Shown here: positions 33,348 to 44,674 of the stretch, piece after piece
Layout: each line of letters starts with the position of its first letter
Numbering within the stretch: position 1 is the stretch's first letter
Assembly: GCF_025905425.1 (NCBI RefSeq)
Contig: NZ_CP109603.1
Location: 5,534,501 to 5,598,500, forward strand
DNA length: 64,000 bases
Source: Pseudomonas putida
Lineage (GTDB): Bacteria; Pseudomonadota; Gammaproteobacteria; Pseudomonadales; Pseudomonadaceae
Reading direction: 5' to 3'
The notes under the pieces: generated by a model
Databases searched by the model: none
What the model was told of the DNA's origin: nothing
What the model saw: only the letters and a program-made list of their open reading frames with translations
Program-made: the position numbers and the translations under genes

Positions 33348-33365
33348 CATCCGATTTTTCGGATG
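33348..33365. terminator. Stem-loop between the two SdiA-regulated paralogues
   Basis: CATCCGA, TTTT, TCGGATG: a perfect 7-bp stem shortly after the first stop, without a T-tract. It may attenuate or process the transcript instead of ending it. Confidence 0.4.
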
Positions 33366-33432
33366 CTGGCATTAAGCTTTGATTCAGTTGTTCATGGTTA
33401 GATTCGTCACCCTTACGTCGAGTCTGCCTCAA

Positions 33433-34335
33433 ATGCGTCGTTACCTTCGCCTGTCACTGATTCCGCTCTTCATTGGCCTGCTCTTGCTTGGTTTGGCCGG
33501 GCAAGAGTTTCGCCTGTTCGAGCGCGGCTGGTTCAACCTCAAGACCTGGTGGCAGCCAGCCGAACAGGGTATTGGCCTGGACCGTTATCGGGTGGTGGTC
33601 GAGGCGCAGCCGGTCGAGGGGCTGGATGATGACATTTCGGCGCTGACCTACGACCCCGACCGCAAGACCCTGTTCACCGTTACCAATGCACGTTCGGAGC
33701 TGATCGAGCTGTCGCTGGAAGGCCGCATCCTGCGCCGAATTCCGCTGACCGGTTTTGGCGACCCAGAGGCGGTGGAGTACGTCGGGCCCAACAGCTACGT
33801 GATCACCGACGAGCGTCAGCAGCGGTTGATACGCGTGCGCCTTGACGACGACACGATGTTCCTCGATGCCGGCGATGCCGAGCAGTTGACCCTGAGCATC
33901 GGCCTGAACGGCAACAAGGGCTTCGAGGGGTTGGCTTACGATTCGGCCGGCAAGCGCCTGTTCGTGGCCAAGGAGCGTGACCCGATGCTGATCTACGAGG
34001 TGCATGGTTTTCCCCATGACAACCCCGAGCAGCCTTACGCCGTGAATGTGGTGCAGGACCGCAAGCGTGACTCGCGCTTGTTCGTACGGGATCTGTCGAG
34101 CTTGCAGTTCGATGAGCGCAGCGGGCATCTGCTGGCGCTTTCGGACGAGTCGCGGCTGGTGCTGGAGCTGGATGTGAAGGGCAGGCCGTTGAGCACGCTG
34201 TCGCTGCGCAAGGGGTATCAGGGGCTCAAGCAGACGGTGCCGCAGGCGGAAGGGATTGCGATGGATGAGGCGGGGACCATTTACCTGGTCAGTGAGCCGA
34301 ACCTGTTTTATGTGTTCAAGCAGCCGGTAGATTGA
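33433..34335 (+). CDS. SdiA-regulated domain protein (YjiK-like), second of a tandem pair
   Basis: A paralogue of the upstream gene (about 300 aa) with the same pattern: N-terminal hydrophobic helix (LIPLFIGLLLLGLAG), LTYDPDRKTLFTVTNA, GDPEAVEYVGPNSYVITDE, GFEGLAYDSAGKRLFVAKE and QAEGIAMDEAGTIYLVSEP. ATG 33433 gives the cleanest N-terminus; ATG 33394 and TTG 33379 are in frame. Tandem duplication and divergence are clear from the shared blocks. Confidence 0.82.
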   Translation: MRRYLRLSLIPLFIGLLLLGLAGQEFRLFERGWFNLKTWWQPAEQGIGLDRYRVVVEAQPVEGLDDDISALTYDPDRKTLFTVTNARSELIELSLEGRILRRIPLTGFGDPEAVEYVGPNSYVITDERQQRLIRVRLDDDTMFLDAGDAEQLTLSIGLNGNKGFEGLAYDSAGKRLFVAKERDPMLIYEVHGFPHDNPEQPYAVNVVQDRKRDSRLFVRDLSSLQFDERSGHLLALSDESRLVLELDVKGRPLSTLSLRKGYQGLKQTVPQAEGIAMDEAGTIYLVSEPNLFYVFKQPVD

Positions 34336-34348
34336 CTGGGTGTGAGGG

Positions 34349-34436
34349 CCTCTTCGCGGGGCAAGCCCGCACCCACAAGGCGCCCACTGAATTTGAAACA
34401 GGTGGGCATCTGTGGGCGCGGGCTTGCCCCGCGAAT
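34349..34436. repeat. Inverted REP pair between convergent genes
   Basis: TCTTCGCGGGGCAAGCCCGC-ACCCACA and its inverse with TGTGGGCGCGGGCTTGCC. Both copies carry ACCCAC/GTGGGC changes, compensating each other across the hairpin. Lies 4 nt from the rpiA stop. Confidence 0.85.
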
Positions 34437-34440
34437 AGCA

Positions 34441-35115
34441 TCACTCGGCCTTGAGGGTTTTCACACCTTCCGAGGTACCGAGCAGCAGCAGGTCTGCCGG
34501 GCGTGCCGCGAACAGGCCGTTGGTCACTACGCCGACGATCGCATTGATCTGCGCTTCCAGCTCGACCGGGTTGGTGATCTGCAGGTTATACACATCCAGG
34601 ATCACGTTGCCGTTGTCGGTCAGCACGCCTTCGCGGTACACCGGGTCACCCCCCAGCTTGACCAGCTGGCGCGCCACGTGGCTGCGGGCCATTGGGATCA
34701 CCTCGACCGGCAGCGGGAAGGCGCCCAGCACCGGTACCAGCTTGCTGGCATCGGCGATGCAGATGAAGGTCTTGGCCACGGCCGCGACGATTTTTTCGCG
34801 GGTCAGGGCCGCGCCACCGCCCTTGATCAGGTTCAGGTGCGCGTCGCTCTCGTCGGCACCGTCCACATAGAACTCCAGCTCGCTCACGCTGTTCAGCTCG
34901 TAAACCGGGATGCCGTGACCCTTCAGACGCTGGGCGGTGGCCTCGGAGCTGGCGACCGCGCCATCAAAGACGGTCTTGTGTTGAGCCAGGGCGTCGATGA
35001 AGAAGTTGGCGGTCGAACCGGTACCGACGCCGACAACGCTCTTTTCATCCAGCTTGGGCAGAATGAAGTCGACAGCGGCCTGGGCGACGGCCTGTTTGAG
35101 TTGGTCCTGGGTCAT
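34441..35115 (-). CDS. rpiA: Ribose-5-phosphate isomerase A
   Basis: Interconverts ribose-5-phosphate and ribulose-5-phosphate in the pentose phosphate pathway (224 aa, normal). Marks: [32 protein letters not shown], with the catalytic Glu in LTREKI. The ATG at 35115 follows GGAGCCCGC; the longer frame to 35280 enters the ilvA start and is not coding. Divergent from ilvA. Confidence 0.95.
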   Translation of the reverse strand: MTQDQLKQAVAQAAVDFILPKLDEKSVVGVGTGSTANFFIDALAQHKTVFDGAVASSEATAQRLKGHGIPVYELNSVSELEFYVDGADESDAHLNLIKGGGAALTREKIVAAVAKTFICIADASKLVPVLGAFPLPVEVIPMARSHVARQLVKLGGDPVYREGVLTDNGNVILDVYNLQITNPVELEAQINAIVGVVTNGLFAARPADLLLLGTSEGVKTLKAE

Positions 35116-35248
35116 GCGGGCTCCGAGAGGGGCGGGGAGGTTTTCAAAGGGGCTTAGTATAACGGCTTGCGCGGCTTTGCTGTGGTCGCCCGACGTAGCG
35201 CTGGGGTAGACTCGCAGCCCTTGTCCCGCGGCCAGTGATGCTTTCCCG

Positions 35249-36763
<1,515 letters not shown>

Positions 36764-36801
36764 GCGACTAAGCTTGGCTCATCACGCAAGGATATGAAGA
36801 C

Positions 36802-37227
36802 ATGGAACACCTGACGACGCTCAAAGCCTTGCACATCACCGCCACTGCGCTGCTGCTTCTGGGGGCGCTGGGCTTGGTGATCTGGACAGTTCGCGCCCGC
36901 CGGCTGGGCGATGCCGAGGCCTACGGCAAACTGCTGCGCCGGCCGCTGGTGTTCGTCTGGCTGGTCATGGGCGTGTGCCTGGTGAGCATGCCGGTCACCG
37001 GCTGGTGGCTGGTGCACCTGGTCGGCTGGCCGCTGGGGCAGACCTGGGTGCTGGCGTCCAGCGTCATCTATACGCTGGGTGCGTTTGCCGTGTGGTGGCT
37101 GCTGGTGCGGTTGAATCGGCTGCGCAAGGCTGAGGTGGTGGGATTGCGGTTTACTTTGGCCTTGGCGGTGTTCAGCGGGGTTTGCTTCCTGTCCATTGCC
37201 GGCCTGATGGGTGCCAAGCCAGTCTGA
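36802..37227 (+). CDS. DUF2269-type integral membrane protein
   Basis: A 141-aa inner-membrane protein with four hydrophobic segments (about 8-28, 48-68, 78-100, 115-137) separated by Arg-rich loops. The small four-helix pattern with a leading His in LKALHITATALLLLG fits DUF2269. Function unknown. RBS AAGGATATGAAG. Same strand as ilvA, 38 nt behind it. Confidence 0.7.
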   Translation: MEHLTTLKALHITATALLLLGALGLVIWTVRARRLGDAEAYGKLLRRPLVFVWLVMGVCLVSMPVTGWWLVHLVGWPLGQTWVLASSVIYTLGAFAVWWLLVRLNRLRKAEVVGLRFTLALAVFSGVCFLSIAGLMGAKPV

Positions 37228-37246
37228 CGGCCTTGTGCTGTCCATG

Positions 37247-37345
37247 CCGGCCTCTTCGCGGGGCAAGCCCGCTCCCACAGGACCACCACAAGCCTGAGGG
37301 ATGTGATGATTCTGTGAGAACGGGCTTGCCCCGCGAAGAGGCCGG
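37247..37345. repeat. Inverted REP pair between convergent genes
   Basis: CCGGCCTCTTCGCGGGGCAA...CTCCCACAG and an inverse copy with TGTGAGAACGGGCTTG, which has lost two of the usual GGGAGC bases. Confidence 0.85.
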
Positions 37346-37356
37346 AATAGGAATAC

Positions 37357-38013
37357 TCAATCCCTCAGCGAAATCACCGGCCACCCACGCTGCTCGGCTT
37401 CCGCCCGCAGGTTGGGGTCCGGGTCCACCGCCACCGCATGCGTCACCTGCTGCAGCAAGGGCAGGTCATTCATCGAATCGCTGTAGAAATAGCTGTCCTC
37501 AAGGTCATGGCCGTTTTCCAGCATCCAGCGCTGCAACCTCGTCACCTTCCCTTCACGGAAACACGGTATATCGGTACTACGCCCGGTATAGCGGCCATCG
37601 TCGGTTTCGCATTCGGTAGCCAGCAACACCCGCACGCCCAGGCGGCGGGCGATTGGCGCGGTTACGAACCGGTTGGTGGCGGTGATGATCACCAGTTTGT
37701 CGCCCGCCTCGCGGTGCTGCTGCAGCAACGCCAGGGCCTTGGGCAGGATGATCGGCTCGATGCAGTCACGCATGAAATCGCGGTGCCATTCGTCGAGCTG
37801 GGCCGCAGGCGTTGCCGCCAGAACCTCCATGGAAAAGGCCAGGTAGGCCTGCAGGTCCAGGGTGCCGTTCAGGTAATCCTGGTAGAAGGCATCGTTGCGT
37901 TGTTTGTAGGCGACCGGGTCGAGAATGCCGCGCTCGCACAGATAGTCACCCCAGGCATGGTCGCTGTCGCCACCGAGGAGGGTATTGTCCAGGTCGAATA
38001 AAGCCAGGCGCAT
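37357..38013 (-). CDS. HAD-IB phosphatase, probable histidinol-phosphate phosphatase
   Basis: A SerB-like HAD hydrolase of 218 aa. Motif I is LFDLDNTLL (Asp7, Asp9), motif II Thr in VIITATNRF, the Lys in GKVTRLQ and motif [16 protein letters not shown]. The gene sits beside rppH and ptsP, the place occupied in P. aeruginosa by PA0335, which I recall as the histidinol-phosphate phosphatase of histidine synthesis. The specific reaction is therefore inferred from synteny; phosphoserine phosphatase is the alternative. Start ATG 38013; ATG 38028 is also in frame. Confidence 0.78.
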   Translation of the reverse strand: MRLALFDLDNTLLGGDSDHAWGDYLCERGILDPVAYKQRNDAFYQDYLNGTLDLQAYLAFSMEVLAATPAAQLDEWHRDFMRDCIEPIILPKALALLQQHREAGDKLVIITATNRFVTAPIARRLGVRVLLATECETDDGRYTGRSTDIPCFREGKVTRLQRWMLENGHDLEDSYFYSDSMNDLPLLQQVTHAVAVDPDPNLRAEAEQRGWPVISLRD

Positions 38014-38154
38014 CGCGTTCACTCGCATCAGCCACAAGGTAGGCCCGCAGAATACGGAGTTTTCACCTCGCTGCACATAAGCTTGGCGGGCGCGTTGCTG
38101 CGCTCGCAGGCTTTGTGGAACAATGCGGTGACATGCGTTTGCGAGGTTGCTGCC

Positions 38155-38634
38155 GTGATCGACCCGGATGGTTTTCGCCCCAATGTCGGGATCATTCTTA
38201 CGAATGATGCCGGGCAGGTGCTATGGGCTCGACGGATCAACCAGGATGCCTGGCAATTTCCCCAGGGTGGCATCAACCCTGACGAGACGCCGGAAGATGC
38301 CCTGTACCGCGAGCTGAACGAAGAAGTTGGCCTTGAACGCGATGATGTGGAAATTCTTGCCTGCACCCGCGGCTGGTTGCGTTATCGTTTACCCCAGCGT
38401 CTGGTGCGTACGCACAGCCAGCCGCTGTGCATCGGCCAGAAACAGAAGTGGTTTTTGCTGCGTCTGGTAAGCAATGAACAAAGGGTGCGGATGGACCTGA
38501 CGGGCAAGCCGGAATTCGACGGCTGGCGCTGGGTCAGCTATTGGTACCCGCTGGGCCAGGTTGTGACATTCAAGCGCGAGGTCTACCGACGCGCCCTGAA
38601 AGAGCTAGCACCGCGTCTACTGACGCGCGACTGA
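38155..38634 (+). CDS. rppH: RNA pyrophosphohydrolase RppH (NudH)
   Basis: Removes pyrophosphate from the 5' end of mRNA and so starts RNase E-dependent decay (159 aa). The Nudix box spans residues 38-60, with REL and EEVGL visible. The start is GTG at 38155 because the family begins (M/V)[14 protein letters not shown]; the open frame before it has no resemblance. It precedes ptsP by 22 nt, a conserved pair. Confidence 0.94.
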   Translation: MIDPDGFRPNVGIILTNDAGQVLWARRINQDAWQFPQGGINPDETPEDALYRELNEEVGLERDDVEILACTRGWLRYRLPQRLVRTHSQPLCIGQKQKWFLLRLVSNEQRVRMDLTGKPEFDGWRWVSYWYPLGQVVTFKREVYRRALKELAPRLLTRD

Positions 38635-38656
38635 CGACGGAGTTCGACCCCGAGCC

Positions 38657-40936
38657 ATGCTCAATACGCTGCGCAAGATCGTCCAGGAAGTGAACTCCGC
38701 CAAAGATCTCAAGACGGCGTTGGGGATCATTGTCTTGCGCGTCAAGGAGGCCATGGGTAGCCAGGTCTGCTCGGTCTACCTGCTCGACCCGGAAACCAAC
38801 CGCTTTGTGCTGATGGCTTCCGAAGGCCTGAACAAGCGTTCGATCGGCAAGGTCAGCATGGCCCCCAACGAGGGCCTGGTCGGCCTGGTCGGTACCCGGG
38901 AAGAGCCGCTGAACCTGGAAAACGCCGCCGATCACCCGCGTTATCGCTACTTTGCCGAAACCGGTGAAGAAAAATTTGCCTCCTTCCTGGGTGCGCCGAT
39001 CATTCACCACCGTCGGGTGGTCGGGGTACTGGTCATCCAGCAGAAGGAGCGCCGCCAGTTCGACGAAGGTGAAGAAGCCTTCCTGGTCACCATGAGTGCC
39101 CAGCTCGCCGGGGTTATCGCCCACGCCGAGGCCACTGGCTCCATCCGTGGCCTTGGTCGCCAGGGCAAGGGTATCCAGGAGGCACGCTTTGTCGGTGTGC
39201 CGGGCTCGCCAGGCGCCGCCGTGGGGCGTGCGGTGGTGATGCTGCCACCGGCAGACCTCGAAGTGGTGCCGGACAAGGCCGTCGAAGACATCGACGCTGA
39301 ACTCAACCTGTTCCAAAACGCCCTTGAAGGCGTGCGCGACGACATGCGCAAGCTGTCGGCCAAGCTGGCCACCCAGCTGCGTCCCGAAGAGCGCGCGTTG
39401 TTCGACGTGTACCTGATGATGCTCGAAGACGCCGCCCTGGGTGGCGAGGTGACCGAGGTCATCAAGACCGGCCAGTGGGCCCAGGGCGCTTTGCGCCAAG
39501 TGGTCGGCGAACACGTCAACCGCTTCGAACTGATGGACGATGACTACCTGCGTGAGCGTGCCTCGGACGTCAAGGACCTTGGCCGCCGGCTGCTGGCTTA
39601 CCTGCAGGAGGCCCGTTCGCAATCGCTGGTGTACGCCGACAATACCATCCTGGTCAGCGAAGAACTGACACCGGCGATGCTCGGCGAGGTGCCTGAGGGC
39701 AAGCTGGTCGGCCTGGTGTCGGTACTCGGCTCGGGCAACTCCCACGTCGCCATCCTGGCCCGTGCCATGGGTATTCCGACGGTGATGGGCCTGGTCGATC
39801 TACCGTATTCCAAGGTCGATGGTATCGAGTTGATCGTCGACGGCTACAAGGGCGAGGTATTCACCAACCCCAGCGACGTGCTGCGCAAGCAGTACAGCGA
39901 AGTGGTCGAGGAGGAGCGTCAGCTGGCGCAGGGCCTGGATGCGCTACGTGAGCTGCCTTGCATCACCCCTGATGGCCACCGCATGCCGCTGTGGGTCAAC
40001 ACCGGCCTGCTGGCCGACGTCGCCCGTGCTCAGCAGCGCGGCGCCGAAGGGGTAGGGCTGTACCGCACCGAAGTGCCGTTCATGATCAACCAGCGCTTCC
40101 CCAGCGAGAAAGAGCAGCTAGCGATCTACCGCGAGCAGTTGGCGGCCTTCCATCCGCTGCCGGTGACCATGCGTACCCTGGATATTGGCGGGGACAAGGC
40201 GCTGTCGTACTTCCCGATCAAGGAAGAAAACCCGTTTTTGGGTTGGCGCGGCATCCGCGTCACCCTCGACCACCCGGAAATCTTCCTGGTCCAGACCCGC
40301 GCCATGCTCAAGGCCAGTGAAGGCCTGAACAACCTGCGCATCCTGCTGCCGATGATTTCTGGCATTCATGAGCTGGAAGAGGCGCTGCACCTGATCCACC
40401 GCGCCTGGGGCGAGGTACGTGACGAAGGCACCGATGTGCCGATGCCACCGGTTGGCGTGATGGTCGAGATCCCGGCAGCGGTGTACCAGACCAAGGAGCT
40501 GGCGCGGCAGGTGGACTTCCTGTCGGTCGGTTCCAACGACCTGACCCAGTACCTGCTGGCGGTCGACCGCAACAACCCACGAGTCGCTGACCTGTATGAC
40601 TATCTGCACCCTGCGGTGCTGCAGGCACTGAACACCGTGGTGCGCGATGCCCATGGCGAAGGCAAGCCGGTGAGCATCTGCGGCGAAATGGCCGGTGACC
40701 CAGCGGCGGCGGTGCTGTTGATGGCCATGGGCTTCGATAGCCTGTCGATGAACGCCACCAACCTGCCCAAGGTGAAGTGGATGCTGCGCCAGATCAACAT
40801 GAGCAAGGCCAAGGAGCTGCTCACCGAGGCCATGAGCCATGACAACCCGCAGGTTATCCACAGCTCGCTGCAGTTGGCGCTGAAGAACCTTGGGTTGGCG
40901 CGGATGATCGGGCCAGGGGCGAACAAGAGCCTCTGA
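38657..40936 (+). CDS. ptsP: Phosphoenolpyruvate-protein phosphotransferase PtsP (EI-Ntr)
   Basis: First enzyme of the nitrogen PTS phosphorelay: takes phosphate from PEP and passes it to NPr (PtsO). 759 aa. An N-terminal GAF domain (about 1-160, sensing glutamine in relatives) is followed by an HPr-binding and swivelling domain with the phospho-His (near residue 363) in GSGNSHVAILAR, and a PEP-binding barrel (GVGLYRTEVPF, LDIGGDKALSYF, SVGSNDLTQYLLAVDR, CGEMAGDP). Regulates potassium, PHA and carbon/nitrogen balance in P. putida. Confidence 0.95.
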   Translation: MLNTLRKIVQEVNSAKDLKTALGIIVLRVKEAMGSQVCSVYLLDPETNRFVLMASEGLNKRSIGKVSMAPNEGLVGLVGTREEPLNLENAADHPRYRYFAETGEEKFASFLGAPIIHHRRVVGVLVIQQKERRQFDEGEEAFLVTMSAQLAGVIAHAEATGSIRGLGRQGKGIQEARFVGVPGSPGAAVGRAVVMLPPADLEVVPDKAVEDIDAELNLFQNALEGVRDDMRKLSAKLATQLRPEERALFDVYLMMLEDAALGGEVTEVIKTGQWAQGALRQVVGEHVNRFELMDDDYLRERASDVKDLGRRLLAYLQEARSQSLVYADNTILVSEELTPAMLGEVPEGKLVGLVSVLGSGNSHVAILARAMGIPTVMGLVDLPYSKVDGIELIVDGYKGEVFTNPSDVLRKQYSEVVEEERQLAQGLDALRELPCITPDGHRMPLWVNTGLLADVARAQQRGAEGVGLYRTEVPFMINQRFPSEKEQLAIYREQLAAFHPLPVTMRTLDIGGDKALSYFPIKEENPFLGWRGIRVTLDHPEIFLVQTRAMLKASEGLNNLRILLPMISGIHELEEALHLIHRAWGEVRDEGTDVPMPPVGVMVEIPAAVYQTKELARQVDFLSVGSNDLTQYLLAVDRNNPRVADLYDYLHPAVLQALNTVVRDAHGEGKPVSICGEMAGDPAAAVLLMAMGFDSLSMNATNLPKVKWMLRQINMSKAKELLTEAMSHDNPQVIHSSLQLALKNLGLARMIGPGANKSL

Positions 40937-40941
40937 GACCT

Positions 40942-41030
40942 GTACCGGCCTCTTCGCGGGGCAAGCCCGCTCCCACAGAAAGGGCGCAGCTCAGAACCCT
41001 GTGGGAGTGGGCTTGCCCCGAGGCCGGTAC
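40942..41030. repeat. Inverted REP pair
   Basis: GTACCGGCCTCTTCGCGGGG...CTCCCACAG and inverse with GTGGGAGTGGGCTTGCCCCG-AGGCCGGTAC. The right copy lacks the CGAA of the usual CGCGAAGAGG. Confidence 0.85.
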
Positions 41031-41046
41031 AGCAAACGCTGTTGTA

Positions 41047-41793
41047 TCAGGCTTCGAGCTCAACTTCCCCCAAATGGCCACCAAACGGCCCGAAACTGCG
41101 CTCAATCAGCCGCCTTCTACCCTTATCATCCACAATCAGCACCGTGCTTGCCCGCGTCCCATAGTTCTGGCTGGCAATAAACACACTCGACAGCAGCTTC
41201 TCGGTCGCCAACCCCACTCCCGTTTCCGGCAATTCGCTCTCGGGGGCCGGATCACCATCGGCCAGCAACGCCAGCAAACGCTGTGGGCCTGCTGACTCAA
41301 GCAACCCCTCCAGCCCCCTGCGCGCCTTCACCAGCTTCGGCCACGGCGTATTCAACCCGGCATTGGACAGCCCATAGACCCCAGGCCCCAGTAAGCGCGG
41401 CGTGGCGTCTCGGGCGTGCAAAAACCCTAACTGCGCCCCATCGCCCACCAGCAGGTTGAACCCCGAATACTGGCGACTGCGGCTGGCCACCTGGTCCAGA
41501 TAAGCTTCCACATCAAGCTCACCCTGCAGAAACGCCGCCACCAACTCCCCTCGGGAACGTGCGCCCAGGGCCTGCCCTGGGTCGCGGATGTTGGTCAGCG
41601 CCGCGAAGCGCCCCTGCGGCCCCACGCCCAGCCAGGTGCCGCCAGCCTCCAGGTCACGCCCGGCATACACCCCAGGCGCATCCTCCCAGGCCGCCAGGGC
41701 CTGCGTGGGCCGGGCATAGAACTCGTCGCGGTTGGCCGCCACGATCAGCGGCAGGGCATGCCCCGGCCGCCAGGCGAATACGATCAGGCACAT
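41047..41793 (-). CDS. NRDE/TANGO2 family protein
   Basis: A 248-aa protein that opens MCLIVFAW and contains VAANRDEFYARP, the NRDE signature that names the family, plus LTNIRDP and FNLLVGDG. Cys2 could become an N-terminal nucleophile as in Ntn hydrolases. The bacterial function is unsettled; haem handling has been proposed for TANGO2 relatives. The start is ATG 41793; the open frame beyond is non-coding. Divergent from the TauE/SafE gene. Confidence 0.88.
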   Translation of the reverse strand: MCLIVFAWRPGHALPLIVAANRDEFYARPTQALAAWEDAPGVYAGRDLEAGGTWLGVGPQGRFAALTNIRDPGQALGARSRGELVAAFLQGELDVEAYLDQVASRSRQYSGFNLLVGDGAQLGFLHARDATPRLLGPGVYGLSNAGLNTPWPKLVKARRGLEGLLESAGPQRLLALLADGDPAPESELPETGVGLATEKLLSSVFIASQNYGTRASTVLIVDDKGRRRLIERSFGPFGGHLGEVELEA

Positions 41794-41923
41794 CGGTTGG
41801 GCCTCTGTGTTTTTTGCCACTCTACCCACTGCAGCGGTACTGATCCATCCTGTCACGAAGTTCACTAGAGCCTCGGGGCCGGCTTCCGTTACCATGCCGG
41901 ATTGATTTGCTCAGGGGCAACGA

Positions 41924-42706
41924 ATGGAGTTCGTACTCTATCTGCTGTTAGGCGCATGCGCTGGCGTGCTGGCCGGGCTGTTCGGCGTGGGCGGTGGCAT
42001 CATCATCGTGCCGGTGCTGGTGTTCAGCTTCACCTTGCAGGGCTTCGATCCTTCGGTATTGACCCACCTGGCGGTCGGCACTTCGCTGGCAACCATCATT
42101 TTCACCTCGATCAACGCGGTGCTCGAACACCATCGCCGGGGTGCGGTGCAGTGGCCGATCTTCGCCTGGATGACCCTGGGCATCCTGATCGGCGCCGGTA
42201 TCGGCGCCAAGACCGCGTCCTTGATCCAGGGCCCGCTGCTGCAGAAGATCATCGGTGTGTTCGCCCTGATCATCGCCGCGCAAATGGCCCTGGACCTCAA
42301 GCCCAAGGCCAGCCGCGGCATCCCCGGCAAACCCGCGCTGACCGCAGCGGGCGGGGTGATCGGCTGGGCCTCGGCGATCTTCGGTATCGGTGGTGGCTCG
42401 TTGACCGTGCCATTCCTGACCTGGCGCAGCCTGCCCATGCAGCAGGCAGTGGCAACGTCCTCGGCCTGTGGCCTGCCGATTGCGGTGGCCAGTGCCCTGA
42501 GCTTTATGTGGCTGGGCTGGCACGAAGAACACCTGCCGGCCCACAGCCTGGGCTACGTGTACCTGCCCGCGCTGGTCGGCATTGCCCTGACCAGCATGTT
42601 TTTCGCCCGCTTCGGCGCGCGCCTGGCGCACAAGCTGTCGCCACGCCTGCTCAAGCGTCTGTTCGCCGCGCTGCTGTTCTGCGTCGGCCTCAGCTTTTTG
42701 ATTTAG
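41924..42706 (+). CDS. TauE/SafE family membrane transporter
   Basis: A 260-aa inner-membrane protein of the UPF0721/TauE-SafE family, with eight or so hydrophobic spans in two repeats, each with a Gly-rich signature (LLLGACAGVLAGLFGVGGG and WASAIFGIGGGSLTVPFL). Family members export sulfonates, sulfite or sulfoacetate or act as general anion exporters; the substrate here is unknown. It lies 29 nt before lgt and may be co-transcribed. Confidence 0.88.
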   Translation: MEFVLYLLLGACAGVLAGLFGVGGGIIIVPVLVFSFTLQGFDPSVLTHLAVGTSLATIIFTSINAVLEHHRRGAVQWPIFAWMTLGILIGAGIGAKTASLIQGPLLQKIIGVFALIIAAQMALDLKPKASRGIPGKPALTAAGGVIGWASAIFGIGGGSLTVPFLTWRSLPMQQAVATSSACGLPIAVASALSFMWLGWHEEHLPAHSLGYVYLPALVGIALTSMFFARFGARLAHKLSPRLLKRLFAALLFCVGLSFLI

Positions 42707-42735
42707 CTCGCTGATTTGAAACTAGAGGAATATCC

Positions 42736-43545
42736 ATGCTGCCTTACCCGCAGATAGACCCCGTGGCCGTGGCCCTCGGGCCGCTGAAAATCCACTGGTA
42801 CGGCCTGATGTACCTGGTCGGTATCGGCGGCGCCTGGCTGCTCGCCTCGCGTCGGCTGAACCGCTTCGACCCCACCTGGTCCCGTGAGAAGCTGTCCGAC
42901 CTGGTGTTCTGGTTGTCGATGGGGGTGATCGTCGGTGGTCGCCTGGGCTACGTGCTGTTCTATGACTTGCACGCCTACCTGGCCAACCCGACGCTGATCT
43001 TCGAGGTGTGGAAGGGGGGCATGTCGTTCCATGGCGGCTTCATTGGTGTGATGTTGGCAGCGCTGTGGTTCGGCAAGCGCAACAACAAATCGTTCTTCGA
43101 GCTGATGGACTTTGTCGCACCGATGGTGCCGATTGGCCTGGGCGCTGGGCGTATCGGCAACTTCATCAATGCCGAGCTCTGGGGCAAGGCGACCGACGTG
43201 CCGTGGGCGATGGTGTTCCCGCCATTCAGCGACCCCGCCCAGCTGCCGCGCCATCCTTCGCAGCTGTATCAGTTCGCCCTGGAAGGCGTGGCACTGTTCC
43301 TGATCCTCTGGCTGTATTCGCGCAAGCCGCGGCCGACCATGGCGGTATCGGGCATGTTCGCGCTGTTCTACGGGATCTTCCGCTTCATCGTCGAATTCGT
43401 CCGGGTGCCGGATGCCCAGCTGGGCTACATTGCCTGGGGCTGGCTGACCATGGGTCAGATACTCTGCATCCCGATGATTCTGGCCGGCCTCGGATTGATC
43501 TGGTGGGCTTATAATCGCAAACCCACGGCGAAACCCGCCATCTGA
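42736..43545 (+). CDS. lgt: Prolipoprotein diacylglyceryl transferase
   Basis: Inner-membrane enzyme that adds diacylglycerol from phosphatidylglycerol to the lipobox Cys of prolipoproteins (269 aa). The Lgt signature [16 protein letters not shown], the essential HGGFIG segment and the Tyr/Arg-rich end ([17 protein letters not shown]) are present. RBS AGAGGAA. Essential housekeeping gene; thyA follows on the same strand after a hairpin. Confidence 0.95.
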   Translation: MLPYPQIDPVAVALGPLKIHWYGLMYLVGIGGAWLLASRRLNRFDPTWSREKLSDLVFWLSMGVIVGGRLGYVLFYDLHAYLANPTLIFEVWKGGMSFHGGFIGVMLAALWFGKRNNKSFFELMDFVAPMVPIGLGAGRIGNFINAELWGKATDVPWAMVFPPFSDPAQLPRHPSQLYQFALEGVALFLILWLYSRKPRPTMAVSGMFALFYGIFRFIVEFVRVPDAQLGYIAWGWLTMGQILCIPMILAGLGLIWWAYNRKPTAKPAI

Positions 43546-43550
43546 TTTCC

Positions 43551-43579
43551 AACGGCAGGGGTGATCCCCCTGCCGTTCT
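43551..43579 (+). terminator. Hairpin between lgt and thyA
   Basis: AACGGCAGGGG, 5-nt loop, CCCCTGCCGTT: a perfect 11-bp stem right after the lgt stop, followed only by CTTGCT. It may be a weak terminator or a processing site in an lgt-thyA transcript. Confidence 0.55.
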
Positions 43580-43594
43580 TGCTACAGGTAAGCC

Positions 43595-44566
43595 ATGAAA
43601 CAGTATCTGGACCTGGTCCGTGACGTCATCGAAAACGGCACCCTTCAGGAGAACCGCACCGGCATCCGCACCATCAGCCTGCCGGGCGCCATGCTGCGTT
43701 TCGACCTGCAGAAGGGCTTCCCGGCCATCACCACGCGCAAGCTGGCGTTCAAGTCGGCCATCGGCGAGATGGTCGGTTTTTTGCGTGGCGTGAAGAACGC
43801 CGGTGAATTCCGTGAGCTGGGCTGCAAGGTCTGGGACCAGAACGCCAACGAAAATGCCCAGTGGCTGGCCAACCCGTTTCGCCAGGGGCATGACGACCTG
43901 GGCGAGATCTACGGTGTTCAGTGGCGCCAATGGCCGGGCTACAAGCGTGTGCCGCTGAGCAACCCGGCGGCCATCGAGATGGCTGAAAAACAGGGCTTCC
44001 GCAAAATTGCCCAGGACGAGGAAGACGGCCAGGCCTTTGTCATCCTGTACAAGGCCATCGACCAGGTGCGCCAGTGCCTGGACACCATCGCCAACGACCC
44101 GGGCAGCCGCCGCATCCTGTTCCACGGCTGGAACTGCGCCCAGCTGGATGAAATGGCCCTGCCGCCTTGCCACCTGCTGTACCAGTTCCACCCGAATGCC
44201 GAGACCCGGGAAATTTCCCTGACCCTCTACATTCGCTCCAACGACCTGGGCTTGGGCACGCCGTTCAACCTCACCGAAGGCGCGGCCTTGTTGTCGCTGT
44301 TCGGCCGGCTGACCGGTTATACCCCGCGCTGGTTCACCTACTTCATCGGCGATGCCCATGTGTACGAAAACCACTTGGACATGCTCAACGAGCAGCTCAA
44401 GCGCGAGCCGCTGGAAGCGCCGAAGTTGGTGATCAGTGATCGCGTGCCGGCGTTTGCCGAAACCGGCAAGTATGAGCCGGAGTGGCTGGAGAAGATCGAG
44501 CCGAGTGATTTCAGCCTGGAAGGGTATGAGCATCACGCGCCAATGACGGCGCCGATGGCGGTGTGA
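43595..44566 (+). CDS. thyA: Thymidylate synthase ThyA
   Basis: Methylates dUMP to dTMP using methylenetetrahydrofolate (323 aa). Catalytic Cys192 in [11 protein letters not shown], dUMP site [10 protein letters not shown] and the conserved [13 protein letters not shown]. Longer than the 264-aa E. coli enzyme mainly because of an insertion around residues 117-150, as in the long bacterial form. RBS CAGGTAAGCC is weak. Its partner folA lies 11 kb away at 55480. Confidence 0.94.
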   Translation: MKQYLDLVRDVIENGTLQENRTGIRTISLPGAMLRFDLQKGFPAITTRKLAFKSAIGEMVGFLRGVKNAGEFRELGCKVWDQNANENAQWLANPFRQGHDDLGEIYGVQWRQWPGYKRVPLSNPAAIEMAEKQGFRKIAQDEEDGQAFVILYKAIDQVRQCLDTIANDPGSRRILFHGWNCAQLDEMALPPCHLLYQFHPNAETREISLTLYIRSNDLGLGTPFNLTEGAALLSLFGRLTGYTPRWFTYFIGDAHVYENHLDMLNEQLKREPLEAPKLVISDRVPAFAETGKYEPEWLEKIEPSDFSLEGYEHHAPMTAPMAV

Positions 44567-44578
44567 CCCTAAATCGCT

Positions 44579-44624
44579 GGGGCTGCTTTGCAGCCCTTTC
44601 GCGACGCAAGGCCGCTCCCACAGG
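44579..44624. repeat. Single REP element, GACGCAAGG variant
   Basis: GGGGCTGCTTTGCAGCCC hairpin followed by TTTCGCGACGCAAGGCCGCT-CCCACAG, without an inverse partner. Confidence 0.75.
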
Positions 44625-44674
44625 TGCCGCGCAAACCCTCGAGACTGCGCCGTAACTGACTGCCCCCGGCAATC

